Part shown: positions 1 to 7,062 of the stretch, one piece after another
How the letters are laid out: each line of letters begins with the position of its first letter
How positions within the stretch are numbered: position 1 is the stretch's first letter
Origin: Candidatus Fermentibacterota bacterium
GTDB lineage: Bacteria > Fermentibacterota > Fermentibacteria > Fermentibacterales > Fermentibacteraceae
DNA length: 22,485 bases
Direction: 5' to 3'
Assembly: GCA_022703195.1 (NCBI GenBank)
Contig: JAKLEF010000003.1
Location: 1-22,485, forward strand
The notes under the pieces: model-generated
What the model saw: only the letters and a program-made list of their open reading frames with translations
Database searches by the model: none
Told to the model about the DNA's origin: nothing
Position numbers and translations under genes: made by a program

Positions 1-34
1 GAAACAGCGGAGGTCAGACTTCCATTGTCAACAA

Positions 35-55
35 CTACAGCATCAGGTGCTGTAG
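35..55. other. Small perfect hairpin upstream of the HTH gene
   Basis: An 8-bp perfect inverted repeat (ctacagca at 35-42, tgctgtag at 48-55) encloses a 5-nt loop. No T-tract follows on either strand, so it is not a classical intrinsic terminator. It could end transcription from a gene left of the window or be an operator-like site, since it lies about 17 bp upstream of a promoter-like sequence. The structure is certain; its role is not. Confidence 0.35.
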
Positions 56-71
56 CGCCATCGAGAAGCGC

Positions 72-100
72 TTTACCGGCTCGGGCTGCTCATATATGAT
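72..100 (+). promoter_or_regulatory. Sigma-70-like promoter for the HTH/zinc-ribbon gene
   Basis: A -35-like TTTACC (72-77) and a -10 TATGAT (95-100) are separated by 17 bp. They match the consensus at 4/6 and 5/6 positions. The predicted transcript would begin near 107, giving a leader of about 15 nt that contains the GGAGG ribosome site (113-117). The local AT-rich patch stands out in GC-rich DNA. Confidence 0.5.
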
Positions 101-121
101 ATTGCTGGAAACGGAGGGCTG

Positions 122-922
122 ATGGAGAAACCCAGGGGGCTTCCAGGCGGGTTCGACAGGATCTACGATGTGCTGGCCGCAGCGGACGAGTCGACGGGAT
201 CGCGCAGGAAGATGGCGGAATCCCTTAGGGTCTCGACGCACACGCTCCAGCGGATCCTCACGGACGGTGACGTCCCCGACCTTTCCCTCCCGCAGTCATC
301 CTACATCACCGGTTCGTGGGCCCGGACGATCACGAGGATCGCGTGCGGCCTGGGGCTGGACGCGTTCGAACTCGTCCGCTCCACGGGCCTTTCGATCGAC
401 GCGAGGATCGAGGGGATCATCCGCTCCGAGGCCTCCGGCGATGGCGCGCGGGTTCGACCAGGGGAGCAGGGGGGGGGCCGGCATTTCGACGATCTGGCGG
501 GCTTCATGCTCGCCCTGCTCGGCCCGTCGAACGGTGGGAGCGGGGCGGTGACGAGCGCCAGGAGGCAGCTCGAGGATTCCCTCAGGAACTATCTGGTGAG
601 CACCGGCGCCACGGCCCCCGGGCTCGCGGGCAGCGAGGAGCTTGCCGAGGGGGCTTTCTGCCGGTCCTGCATGTCATCCCTGCTGGACGAGCACAACAGG
701 GGGCCGTCGGACAGGTACTGCCGCTGGTGTTCGGACTCTGAAGGCAGACTCAGGACGGCGGACGAGGTGCGCGGGGTGCTCACGAACTGGTTCATGCACT
801 GGCAGCCCGGTATCACGAGGGAAGTCGCGGAGGGCAGGGTCCGCCACTACATGCTGTCCATGCCGGCCTGGTCGGAGCTTGCGGCACAGACCGCGGAATC
901 CTGCGGCGAGGGCGGAAGCTGA
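122..922 (+). CDS. HTH-domain protein with C-terminal zinc ribbon (Zn_ribbon_2-like)
   Basis: The 266-residue product looks like a cytoplasmic regulator. Residues about 25-50 (RRKMAESLRVSTHTLQRIL) have the look of a Cro/XRE-type helix-turn-helix, followed by a second helical segment to about residue 105. A Gly-rich low-complexity linker (about 103-125) leads to a helical middle. The C-terminal part has CxxC pairs at Cys180/183 and Cys200/203, then a helix ending MPAWSEL. That pattern fits the 'putative zinc ribbon domain' family (PF12674), whose members run CQSC..YCxxC and end LPxLxxW. The start is supported by GGAGG four bases upstream and by the promoter at 72-100. It converges on the methyltransferase gene. 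DNA binding and zinc binding are inferred; the target is unknown. The combination of the two domains in one chain is unusual to me. Confidence 0.75.
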   Translation: MEKPRGLPGGFDRIYDVLAAADESTGSRRKMAESLRVSTHTLQRILTDGDVPDLSLPQSSYITGSWARTITRIACGLGLDAFELVRSTGLSIDARIEGIIRSEASGDGARVRPGEQGGGRHFDDLAGFMLALLGPSNGGSGAVTSARRQLEDSLRNYLVSTGATAPGLAGSEELAEGAFCRSCMSSLLDEHNRGPSDRYCRWCSDSEGRLRTADEVRGVLTNWFMHWQPGITREVAEGRVRHYMLSMPAWSELAAQTAESCGEGGS

Positions 923-961
923 ACTTTCCCGCCCGGTCGGCCGCCTGTCGGGCCTTCCGCC
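911..961. terminator. Bidirectional stem-loop between convergent genes
   Basis: Outer arms ggcggaag (911-918) and cttccgcc (954-961) are perfectly complementary and enclose a second stem (gcccg 931-935, cgggc 949-953). The structure spans the stop of the HTH gene (TGA ending at 922) and abuts the stop of the methyltransferase gene (complement of 962-964). No long T-run follows. Its placement between two convergent stops suggests a shared terminator or 3'-end stabiliser. Confidence 0.5.
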
Positions 962-1822
962 TCAGACTCCTGCTGGCTGGAGTTCCCTGACCTCCGCGTC
1001 TTCCACGGAGGCGGGCGCGGGCTTCCTGAGGACGAAGCGCGAGTAGATGCGATCGCCTGTGCGGAAGCTGCGGTTGAAGGTGTGCGTCCCCTCCATCCCG
1101 GCGAACTCGCAGAACATGTGTCTCAGGCCCTTTGGGACGAGCTTCGTGATGAGGGCCTTCTTCCTGTCGTTGTCGAGCTCCAGCGCCCTCAGGACGTTTG
1201 CGCTGATGTCCTCTTCCTCGATTAGCGACAGGCCGCATTCGCCGAACATCCTTCTAAGCTCCACGAGCTGCGCTGGCGAATGGTAGTCGGTGTAGAGGAA
1301 GTGGCCGCCCGGCCTGAGGATCCTCGACACGCCATCCAGGAAGGCCTTCATGGACGGGTAGCAGTGCGACGACTCGACGTTGATGACGGCGTCGAACTCG
1401 GCGTCGGGGAAGGACAGGGCACCCGCGTCGCCGCGGACGAAGGAGAGCCCCGGTACCGCATGCCTTGCCATGCAGAACTCGACGCTCTTCGGGGCGAAGT
1501 CGAGACCCGTCATGGATACGGGACGGTGGTACCTGTGGATGAAGCTCGCGCCCCCGCCCCTGCCGCATCCGACTTCGAGAACCCTCAGCCCCTCGAGGTC
1601 CACCGCACCGGCGACGCGGTCGTAGAGCTGCATGCAGTACCTGAAAGGCTCGTCCTCGGGTTCGAGGCGCAGGGAACGGGGTTCGTCGAGCCCGGCCCAG
1701 CCGTAGTTCATGAACAGCATGTTCCCGTCCCGGTCGATGCGGGTCATGTGGTCGTACCATCTGCGGATCACAGGGGCCTGGAGACGCTGGAGCGTGGAAT
1801 ACACGAACCCCGCTATCGTCAT
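962..1822 (-). CDS. Class I SAM-dependent methyltransferase, phthiotriol-methyltransferase-like
   Basis: The 286-residue cytosolic enzyme has SAM motif I VLEVGCGRGGGA at residues 81-92, an acidic post-I strand (GLDFAPKSVEFC), motif II around FDAVINVESSHCYP and motif III RILRPGGHFLYTD. From memory, the stretches DEPFRYCMQLYDRVA, GCGRGGGASFIHRY and NVESSHCYP resemble the mycobacterial phthiotriol/phenolphthiotriol dimycocerosate methyltransferase family (Rv2952 type) and related natural-product O-methyltransferases. A lipid or polyketide-like hydroxyl acceptor is therefore conceivable but not shown. The reading frame is open up to 1939. I chose the ATG at 1822 because GGAG lies about 10 bases upstream, a promoter-like sequence lies within the would-be extension, and the family N-terminus begins near here. 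It is monocistronic, with the inverted-repeat element upstream. Confidence 0.85.
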   Translation of the reverse strand: MTIAGFVYSTLQRLQAPVIRRWYDHMTRIDRDGNMLFMNYGWAGLDEPRSLRLEPEDEPFRYCMQLYDRVAGAVDLEGLRVLEVGCGRGGGASFIHRYHRPVSMTGLDFAPKSVEFCMARHAVPGLSFVRGDAGALSFPDAEFDAVINVESSHCYPSMKAFLDGVSRILRPGGHFLYTDYHSPAQLVELRRMFGECGLSLIEEEDISANVLRALELDNDRKKALITKLVPKGLRHMFCEFAGMEGTHTFNRSFRTGDRIYSRFVLRKPAPASVEDAEVRELQPAGV

Positions 1823-1881
1823 TGGATTTTGATCTCCGAGTCGTGGTGAGGGTGAATGGAGGGAATGACCTTTGCTCCAGT

Positions 1882-1909
1882 AATATAACCGGTCCCCTCC
1901 CGAAGCAAA
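1882..1909 (-). promoter_or_regulatory. Possible promoter of the methyltransferase gene
   Basis: On the minus strand a -10-like TATATT (complement of 1882-1887, 5/6 match) is preceded by TTTGCT/TTGCTT (complement of 1903-1909) at 15-16 bp, which is a weak -35. Transcription would start near 1875, leaving a leader of about 50 nt before the ATG at 1822. The AT-rich -10 patch is conspicuous in GC-rich surroundings; the -35 is poor. Confidence 0.4.
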
Positions 1910-1989
1910 CCCCGGTGTGACATTCGCCCGGCGGTACATTCCGCTGCTACCCGGATCCCCCGGTCATGTTCCGCGAAATGGTCCGGTGA

Positions 1990-2191
1990 GTCCGGTGTCA
2001 GAGGAAAAAACGTAAAGTACTCAAATTCGCCGACTATGACTATTATGAAGATGCATCACTTACGTATTGAATCGGCGATATAGTAATGATATTCTTCCAG
2101 TTACGCGTTAATGGCTGAAAATTACCAAATTTGAATAGGAGAAATTTGCGGCTACCCTGCGTACTTTACGTTTTTTCCTCTGACACCGGAC
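1990..2191. mobile_element. Inverted-repeat element, copy A (MITE/BIME-like, non-coding)
   Basis: A 31-bp perfect inverted repeat (1990-2020 and 2161-2191) bounds a 140-bp interior that I count as 53 G+C (38%), far below the flanking genes. The arms contain the core cggtgtcagaggaaaaaacg. A second copy lies at 7035-7233, sharing the arm core and a 29-nt interior block (25 matches; here 2032-2060, inverted in the other copy). No ORF of note and no obvious target-site duplication. It occupies most of the 387-bp gap between the methyltransferase start and the propeller stop. It could be a non-autonomous transposon, a REP/BIME-type element mobilised by a tyrosine Y1 transposase, or a structured RNA. 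The repeat is certain; mobility is inferred. Confidence 0.75.
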
Positions 2192-2208
2192 GGGTGACAC
2201 CGGACGGG
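2181..2208. repeat. 14-bp tandem repeat at the edge of element copy A
   Basis: Two exact, adjacent copies of tgacaccggacggg lie at 2181-2194 and 2195-2208. The first is the outer end of the right arm of the element; the second fills the space up to the stop codon of the propeller gene (complement of 2210-2212). On the left side the end motif is also partly doubled: gtccggtga at 1981-1989 is followed by gtccggtgt at 1990-1998. Both ends thus carry an extra partial copy of the terminus, as if ends had been duplicated or slipped. Confidence 0.8.
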
Positions 2209-2209
2209 G

Positions 2210-3334
2210 TCAGCGGAGCTCGAGCAGGTAGACCTTCGGGTAGTCGACGGGGTCGTCGGACCAGGCCGCGATGCCCTGCCCGCCGATCGCGAACCGCCAG
2301 TAGATGCCGTCCGCGCCCGCCCCGGGGACCGTGACCGTGTACAGACGGTTCCCCCCGGCGTCCCATACGTCGAAAGTAGGTGTCTCCGTCGTCCCCCTGA
2401 GCACCCACAGGTTGCCGTCGCCGTCGATCCCGAGCTGGCTGATCTGGTATCTCCAGGGCGAAGGTTCGTAGTCCACGGCAAGCGACGAGCCCATCGACTC
2501 TATCCTTCTGTCGATGAACGCCTTCTCGTCGGCGATCTCCTCCGGGGTCCTGGGCACCCGCTCGACGGGGAGGGATACGCGGAGGATCTCGGTTCCGTCG
2601 GGCGCCGTGCCGGTGATCTCATAGGAATCGAAGGAAATGGGCGCGCAGTAGACGTTCCCCGAGGCGTCCGCGGTCCATGCCGCCGAGTGCATCACGTTGT
2701 CGACGATCTCGGTGAACCTTGTGGGATCGGCCTCCCAGGTCCTCTCGAAGTAGACCGCCGAGGCCTCCTGCGACAGGTCGAACCGCCCCACGAGGAAGGT
2801 TGCGTCGGCGCCGTCCGGGGTCGGCTCGACCAGAAGCTGTCCGGCCACGAACGAGGAGTCGGAGGTCCCCACGGGCTGGAAGGGAGGATCCGAGTAGAAG
2901 GGCAGCCGCACGCCCTGATCGACGAGATCGGTACCGAGCAGGTGCACGCCGCCGGAGAAGATGTCGCACACTATGATCCTGCCGTCTCCGAGGACCGCCA
3001 TGTCCGTGGGATTCATGTACTCTCCCGGCCCTTCGCCGTACCCGCCGACCGTGCGCACCAGGCCGCCCTCCGCGTCGAACACGCGGATGCGGCAGGAGAT
3101 CCTGTCCAGGACCAGTATCGACCCGTCTTCGCCGAAACACACCCTGTCTATCGAGCCGAAGACGTAGTCGGAATCGCCGGCCGCGACGCCTATCGAATCG
3201 ACGATGGAAAGGGTCCGCGCGGCAGGGGCAGCCGGTGCCGATCCGTCCGTGCCGCACCCGGGGGCAAGGCAGACGATGATCGTGCCAGTCGCAAATACCA
3301 TCTCCGATCGGGATCGAAGGGAAGATCCGAACAT
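2210..3334 (-). CDS. Beta-propeller (6-bladed, NHL-like) lipoprotein, paralogue 1
   Basis: The product has 374 residues. A hydrophobic leader ends LAPGC, so Cys27 is a candidate lipidation site, although Ala-Pro-Gly before the Cys is not a textbook lipobox. The mature part has propeller-blade strands such as DRVCFGEDGSILVLD, RIRVFDAEGGLVRTVG, GPGEYMNPTDMAVLGDGRIIV and QLGIDGDGNLWVLRG, the pattern of 6-bladed/NHL-like propellers. A charged helical insert, EIADEKAFIDRRIESMG, interrupts the late blades. The gene at 11195-12307 is a clear paralogue over its whole length. The start is fixed by AGGAGG 8 bases upstream; the reading frame stays open much further but without coding character. It diverges from the ABC exporter genes across 135 bp. 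Likely an envelope-anchored binding protein; the ligand is unknown. Confidence 0.8.
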   Translation of the reverse strand: MFGSSLRSRSEMVFATGTIIVCLAPGCGTDGSAPAAPAARTLSIVDSIGVAAGDSDYVFGSIDRVCFGEDGSILVLDRISCRIRVFDAEGGLVRTVGGYGEGPGEYMNPTDMAVLGDGRIIVCDIFSGGVHLLGTDLVDQGVRLPFYSDPPFQPVGTSDSSFVAGQLLVEPTPDGADATFLVGRFDLSQEASAVYFERTWEADPTRFTEIVDNVMHSAAWTADASGNVYCAPISFDSYEITGTAPDGTEILRVSLPVERVPRTPEEIADEKAFIDRRIESMGSSLAVDYEPSPWRYQISQLGIDGDGNLWVLRGTTETPTFDVWDAGGNRLYTVTVPGAGADGIYWRFAIGGQGIAAWSDDPVDYPKVYLLELR

Positions 3335-3469
3335 CTGCTCATCCTCCTGCCGAGAGTCCAGGAAACGATCCTGATGCCTACAGTTGAAGACGCTGCCGGT
3401 CATACCCGGGTTACAGGCGGTACCCCGCGGCGCCCGACCGTGTATCTTCGAGCCTGGAGCAATGAATAG

Positions 3470-5221
3470 ATGAAATCGATCCGACTGCCGCTCTCGCTCG
3501 TGAAGCCTTACTGGAGGCGCTCCCTCTGCGCCCTCGGCCTCCTCGCGGCCCTCGTGGCGATGGACCTGGCGATCCCCCGGCTCATCCAGCGGCTCATAGA
3601 CAGGGGCATCACCCCGTCCGACCAGGCCGAGGTCATCCGCACCGGGATCCTCATGCTCGCGCTGTCCGTCGCCGGCACCGCCTTCGCGGTGGGCAACAAC
3701 GTCCTGTCGGTGAGGGTGGGCGAGAGCGTGGCCAGGGACCTGAGACGCAGGCTCTTCCGCAAGATCCAGTCCCTCTCCTCGCGCGAGCTCGACTCGACCG
3801 GCACGGGGCAGCTCATGGTCCGCCTCACGAGCGACGCCGCGGCCCTTCAGCGGCTCACGCAGATCTCCCTGCGGATAGGCACGAGGGCTCCGCTGATGAT
3901 GCTGGGCAGCCTGATCCTGATGATCCGGACCAACTCCGGTCTCGCTCTCTCCATGCTTCCCCTCCTGGTCGTCACCTCTGCCGCGATCATCCTCTTCGTG
4001 CCGAGGATGGAGCCGCTCTTCGGGAAGGTGCAGGCGAGGCTCGACAGGCTGAATACGGTTCTGCACGAGAACATCGCGGGTGTGCGCCTCGTCAGGGCCT
4101 TCGTCAGGAACGACCTCGAGGACGGCCGGTTCGACTCCGCGAACGGGGCGTTCGCCTCCGATTCCGCTGGAGTGATGAGGTTCATGGCACTTCTCTCACC
4201 CATCCTCACCGCTTTCGTGAACATCGGCATGGTTGCGGTGGTGTGGGCCGGTGGCCTCGACGCGATCAGGGGCGGGATGACCGCCGGGCAGCTCGTGGCC
4301 TTCAGCAACTACCTCCTCAGCACGATGACGCCGCTCGTGATGATGACCAACCTCTCCAACGTCTGGGCCAACGGCCTCGCATCGTCGCGCAGGATCCTGG
4401 GCGTCCTCGACGAGATGCCGGCGGTGGCGGACCGCCCGGGGGCGGTGGACGTGACGGCCGGGGCACCAGGGCGGATCGTCTTCGAGGGGGTGTCGTTCCG
4501 GTATCCCGGAAGCCCGGTCGACGCGGTCACCGGCGTGGATCTCGACATCGCGCCCGGCAGCATGACGGGCTTCCTCGGGGCCACGGGGTCGGGGAAGACC
4601 ACACTGACCGGGCTCGTTCCGAGGTTCTACGACCCGACTGAAGGCCGCCTGCTGATCGACGGGATCGATCTGAGGGACATCCGGCTCGCGTCCCTGCGGA
4701 GGTTCGTGGCCGTCGTCCCGCAGGAGTCCATCCTCTTCTCGGGCACGGTATGGGACAACGTCGTCTTCGGCAGGCCCGATGCCTCGATCGCCGAGGCCTC
4801 CGAGGCGGCCCGCATCGCATGCGCGCTCGAGTTCATAGAGAATCTGCCGCAGGGCTGGGAGACCCGCGTGGAGGAGAGGGGGGTCAATCTCTCCGGCGGG
4901 CAGAAGCAGCGGATCGCCATCGCAAGGGCCGTCCTCGCGAGGCCGCGCGTCCTGGTGCTCGACGACAGCACTAGTTCGGTCGATGTCGAAACCGAGGCCA
5001 GGATACAGGAGGCGCTCGCCTCGTCGCTGCCTGGCTGCACGAGGATCGTCGTGGCGCAGCGCGTGAGTTCGGTGCTCTCCGCGGACAGGATCGTGCTCCT
5101 CGACGAGGGCAGGGTCGCCGCGGCCGGCCCGCACTCTGCGCTGCTCTCGGAGAGCCCCCTCTACCGCGAGATCTACGATTCGCAGCTCGGCGACCCCGAA
5201 GCGGACGGGGTGGAGCCATGA
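3470..5221 (+). CDS. ABC exporter half-transporter, degenerate-site subunit
   Basis: A 583-residue transmembrane-NBD fusion of the type-I exporter (MsbA/BmrC/TM287) class. Residues about 15-300 hold six membrane segments; the ATPase follows from about 335. Walker A is GATGSGKTT (370-378) and the signature is a canonical LSGGQ (474-478). The catalytic glutamate after Walker B is replaced by Asp499 (LVLDD), and the switch histidine is Gln530 (VAQR). These substitutions mark the subunit whose own ATP site is non-hydrolytic in heterodimeric exporters such as TM287/288 and BmrCD. GGAG lies 10 bases before the ATG. The gene overlaps the next by ATGA, so the subunits are probably translationally coupled. 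The substrate cannot be read from sequence; drugs, lipids or peptides are all possible. Confidence 0.93.
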   Translation: MKSIRLPLSLVKPYWRRSLCALGLLAALVAMDLAIPRLIQRLIDRGITPSDQAEVIRTGILMLALSVAGTAFAVGNNVLSVRVGESVARDLRRRLFRKIQSLSSRELDSTGTGQLMVRLTSDAAALQRLTQISLRIGTRAPLMMLGSLILMIRTNSGLALSMLPLLVVTSAAIILFVPRMEPLFGKVQARLDRLNTVLHENIAGVRLVRAFVRNDLEDGRFDSANGAFASDSAGVMRFMALLSPILTAFVNIGMVAVVWAGGLDAIRGGMTAGQLVAFSNYLLSTMTPLVMMTNLSNVWANGLASSRRILGVLDEMPAVADRPGAVDVTAGAPGRIVFEGVSFRYPGSPVDAVTGVDLDIAPGSMTGFLGATGSGKTTLTGLVPRFYDPTEGRLLIDGIDLRDIRLASLRRFVAVVPQESILFSGTVWDNVVFGRPDASIAEASEAARIACALEFIENLPQGWETRVEERGVNLSGGQKQRIAIARAVLARPRVLVLDDSTSSVDVETEARIQEALASSLPGCTRIVVAQRVSSVLSADRIVLLDEGRVAAAGPHSALLSESPLYREIYDSQLGDPEADGVEP

Positions 5222-7062
5222 GCCCGGCTCACGGGTCGCGGGTGGCGGGATACGGGACGCCGGATGCCGGCAGCATGCTTCGGGCGAGGAGGCCGGCGGC
5301 CCCCGGGCGCATCGAGGAGGCTCGCGATCCCAAGGGCGCCCTCGCAAGGCTCGCGGGGTACCTGCGGCCCTACAGGGGAGCGCTCGCGATCGTCCTCCTC
5401 ATGGTGGCGGGGTACACCCTCCTGGGGCTCGCGGGCCCGTGGCTGACGAGCACCGCGATCGACGGGTACATCATCCCGGGCAGGATCGAAGGGCTGGGTG
5501 CGATCGCCCTCGCGATGCTGGCCTCCTACCTTCTCTCCGACCTGCTCCGCGCCCTTGCCGACCGCAGGATGGCCGTGATCTCCCAGGAATCCCTGATGCT
5601 CCTCAGGAGGGATCTCTTCGCCCGGCTGCAGGTCCTCCCCGTGAGCTTCTTCGACAGGACTCCGGCGGGAGAGCTCATGAGCAGGCTCACCAACGACATA
5701 GACGCCATCAACCAGGCCGTCTCACAGAACGTCACAGCGCTGCTGGCGAGCATCCTGTCGCTCGGGGGGATCCTCGCGGCGATGCTCCTGCTCGATGTGC
5801 AGCTCACGCTCGCGGCCCTCGCGGTCATCCCCCTGATGCTGCTCTTCACCGGGTTCGTGGCGAGGTACACCCGCAGGGGCTTCAGGGATCTCCAGAAGCA
5901 CCTCGGCTCGATGAACGGGATGCTGGAGGAGGCCATCACCGGCCGGCGGATGGCCGAGGCCTTCGGAAGGAAGGATGACGTCCTGGAGGAGTTCGACAGG
6001 CGGAACGAGGCGGTCTTCCGGTCGGGCGTCGCGGCCAACAGCTATGCGCTGCTCCTGATGCCCGTGAGCAACGCGCTCGGGAACGTCTTCATCGTCGTCA
6101 TGGCCGCCTTCGGCAGCTGGCTCGCGCTCAGGGACCTCGTGACGGTGGGCGTCATCGCGGCATTCGTCACGTACGGGCGGAACTTCGTCCAGCCGCTCCG
6201 CCAGCTCGCCAACATGTACAACTCGATCCAGGCGGCCCTCGCCGGCGCGGAGAGGATATTCGAGATAATCGACATGGCCCCGGAACCGGGAGCCGGCTAC
6301 GGGGGCTGGTCAGGAGAGGTCGCAGGAGACGTCCGGTTCGATTCGGTGGATTTCTCTTATGTCCCCGGGACGAAAATCCTTTCGGATATCGGTTTCCATG
6401 CGGAGAGGGGGCGCACCGTGGCTCTCGTCGGCCCCACCGGGGCGGGCAAGACGACGATGACCAACCTCCTCACGAGGTTCTACGAGATCGACTCGGGCGC
6501 CATCTCGATGGACGGCAGGGACATCAGGGAGATGAACCTCGCCTGCCTCCGCGGCAGCCTCGCGCTGGTCCTGCAGGATACGTTCCTCTTCGCCGACACC
6601 GTCATGGAGAACATCAGGTTCGGCAGGCTCGACGCGACGGACGACGAGTGCGTCGAGGCCGCCCGGCTGGCCCAGGCCGATTACTTCATACGCCAGCTCC
6701 CGATGGGCTACGCCACCGACCTGTCGGAGGGGGCCGCCAACCTGAGCCAGGGGCAGAGACAGCTCCTGTCCATCTCGAGGGCCATACTTGCGGCACCTGC
6801 GGTGCTGGTGCTGGACGAGGCCACGAGCAGCGTCGACACCAGGACGGAGAGGAGGATCCAGGAGGCCCTGTTCCGTCTGAGGGCGGGGAGGACCAGCATC
6901 GTGATCGCGCACAGGCTCGCTACGATAAGGGATGCGGATCTGGTGCTGGTGCTGGACGGAGGGCAAATCGTGGAGCGCGGGACCCACGCCTCGCTGCTCG
7001 CCGCCCGCGGCTTCTACCGCTCCCTCTACGAGATCGGTGTCAGAGGAAAAAACGTCAAGTAA
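5218..7062 (+). CDS. ABC exporter half-transporter, consensus-site subunit
   Basis: The 614-residue partner of the preceding subunit has six membrane segments in residues about 55-340 and an NBD with Walker A GPTGAGKTT (405-413), Walker B LVLDE with catalytic Glu534, and switch His565 (IAHR). Its signature is LSQGQ (509-513) rather than LSGGQ, which complements the degenerate site of the partner, as in known heterodimers. About 45 extra N-terminal residues precede the membrane domain. The start overlaps the upstream stop (ATGA). The last eight codons (GVRGKNVK) and the TAA stop lie inside the left arm of inverted-repeat element B, so the native C-terminus was probably a little different before insertion. 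The exporter core is intact, because family members end near this point. Confidence 0.93.
   Translation: MSPAHGSRVAGYGTPDAGSMLRARRPAAPGRIEEARDPKGALARLAGYLRPYRGALAIVLLMVAGYTLLGLAGPWLTSTAIDGYIIPGRIEGLGAIALAMLASYLLSDLLRALADRRMAVISQESLMLLRRDLFARLQVLPVSFFDRTPAGELMSRLTNDIDAINQAVSQNVTALLASILSLGGILAAMLLLDVQLTLAALAVIPLMLLFTGFVARYTRRGFRDLQKHLGSMNGMLEEAITGRRMAEAFGRKDDVLEEFDRRNEAVFRSGVAANSYALLLMPVSNALGNVFIVVMAAFGSWLALRDLVTVGVIAAFVTYGRNFVQPLRQLANMYNSIQAALAGAERIFEIIDMAPEPGAGYGGWSGEVAGDVRFDSVDFSYVPGTKILSDIGFHAERGRTVALVGPTGAGKTTMTNLLTRFYEIDSGAISMDGRDIREMNLACLRGSLALVLQDTFLFADTVMENIRFGRLDATDDECVEAARLAQADYFIRQLPMGYATDLSEGAANLSQGQRQLLSISRAILAAPAVLVLDEATSSVDTRTERRIQEALFRLRAGRTSIVIAHRLATIRDADLVLVLDGGQIVERGTHASLLAARGFYRSLYEIGVRGKNVK

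Noticed and set aside
1823..1939. Upstream 39-codon extension of the methyltransferase
   Set aside because: It overlaps a promoter-like sequence, lacks a ribosome site, and the family N-terminus matches the start at 1822.
1990..2191. The inverted-repeat element as an intrinsic terminator
   Set aside because: The loop is about 140 nt and the T6 run lies inside the stem rather than after it. A role in termination is possible but it is not a standard terminator.
3335..4066. Upstream extension of the minus-strand propeller frame into the ABC gene
   Set aside because: AGGAGG plus the lipoprotein signal at 3334 fix the start; the extension is antisense to the exporter and charged low complexity.
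4196..5347. Long minus-strand open frame (383 codons) opposite the first ABC gene
   Set aside because: High GC depletes stops on both strands; the plus strand encodes an unmistakable ABC ATPase and the antisense translation is low-complexity.
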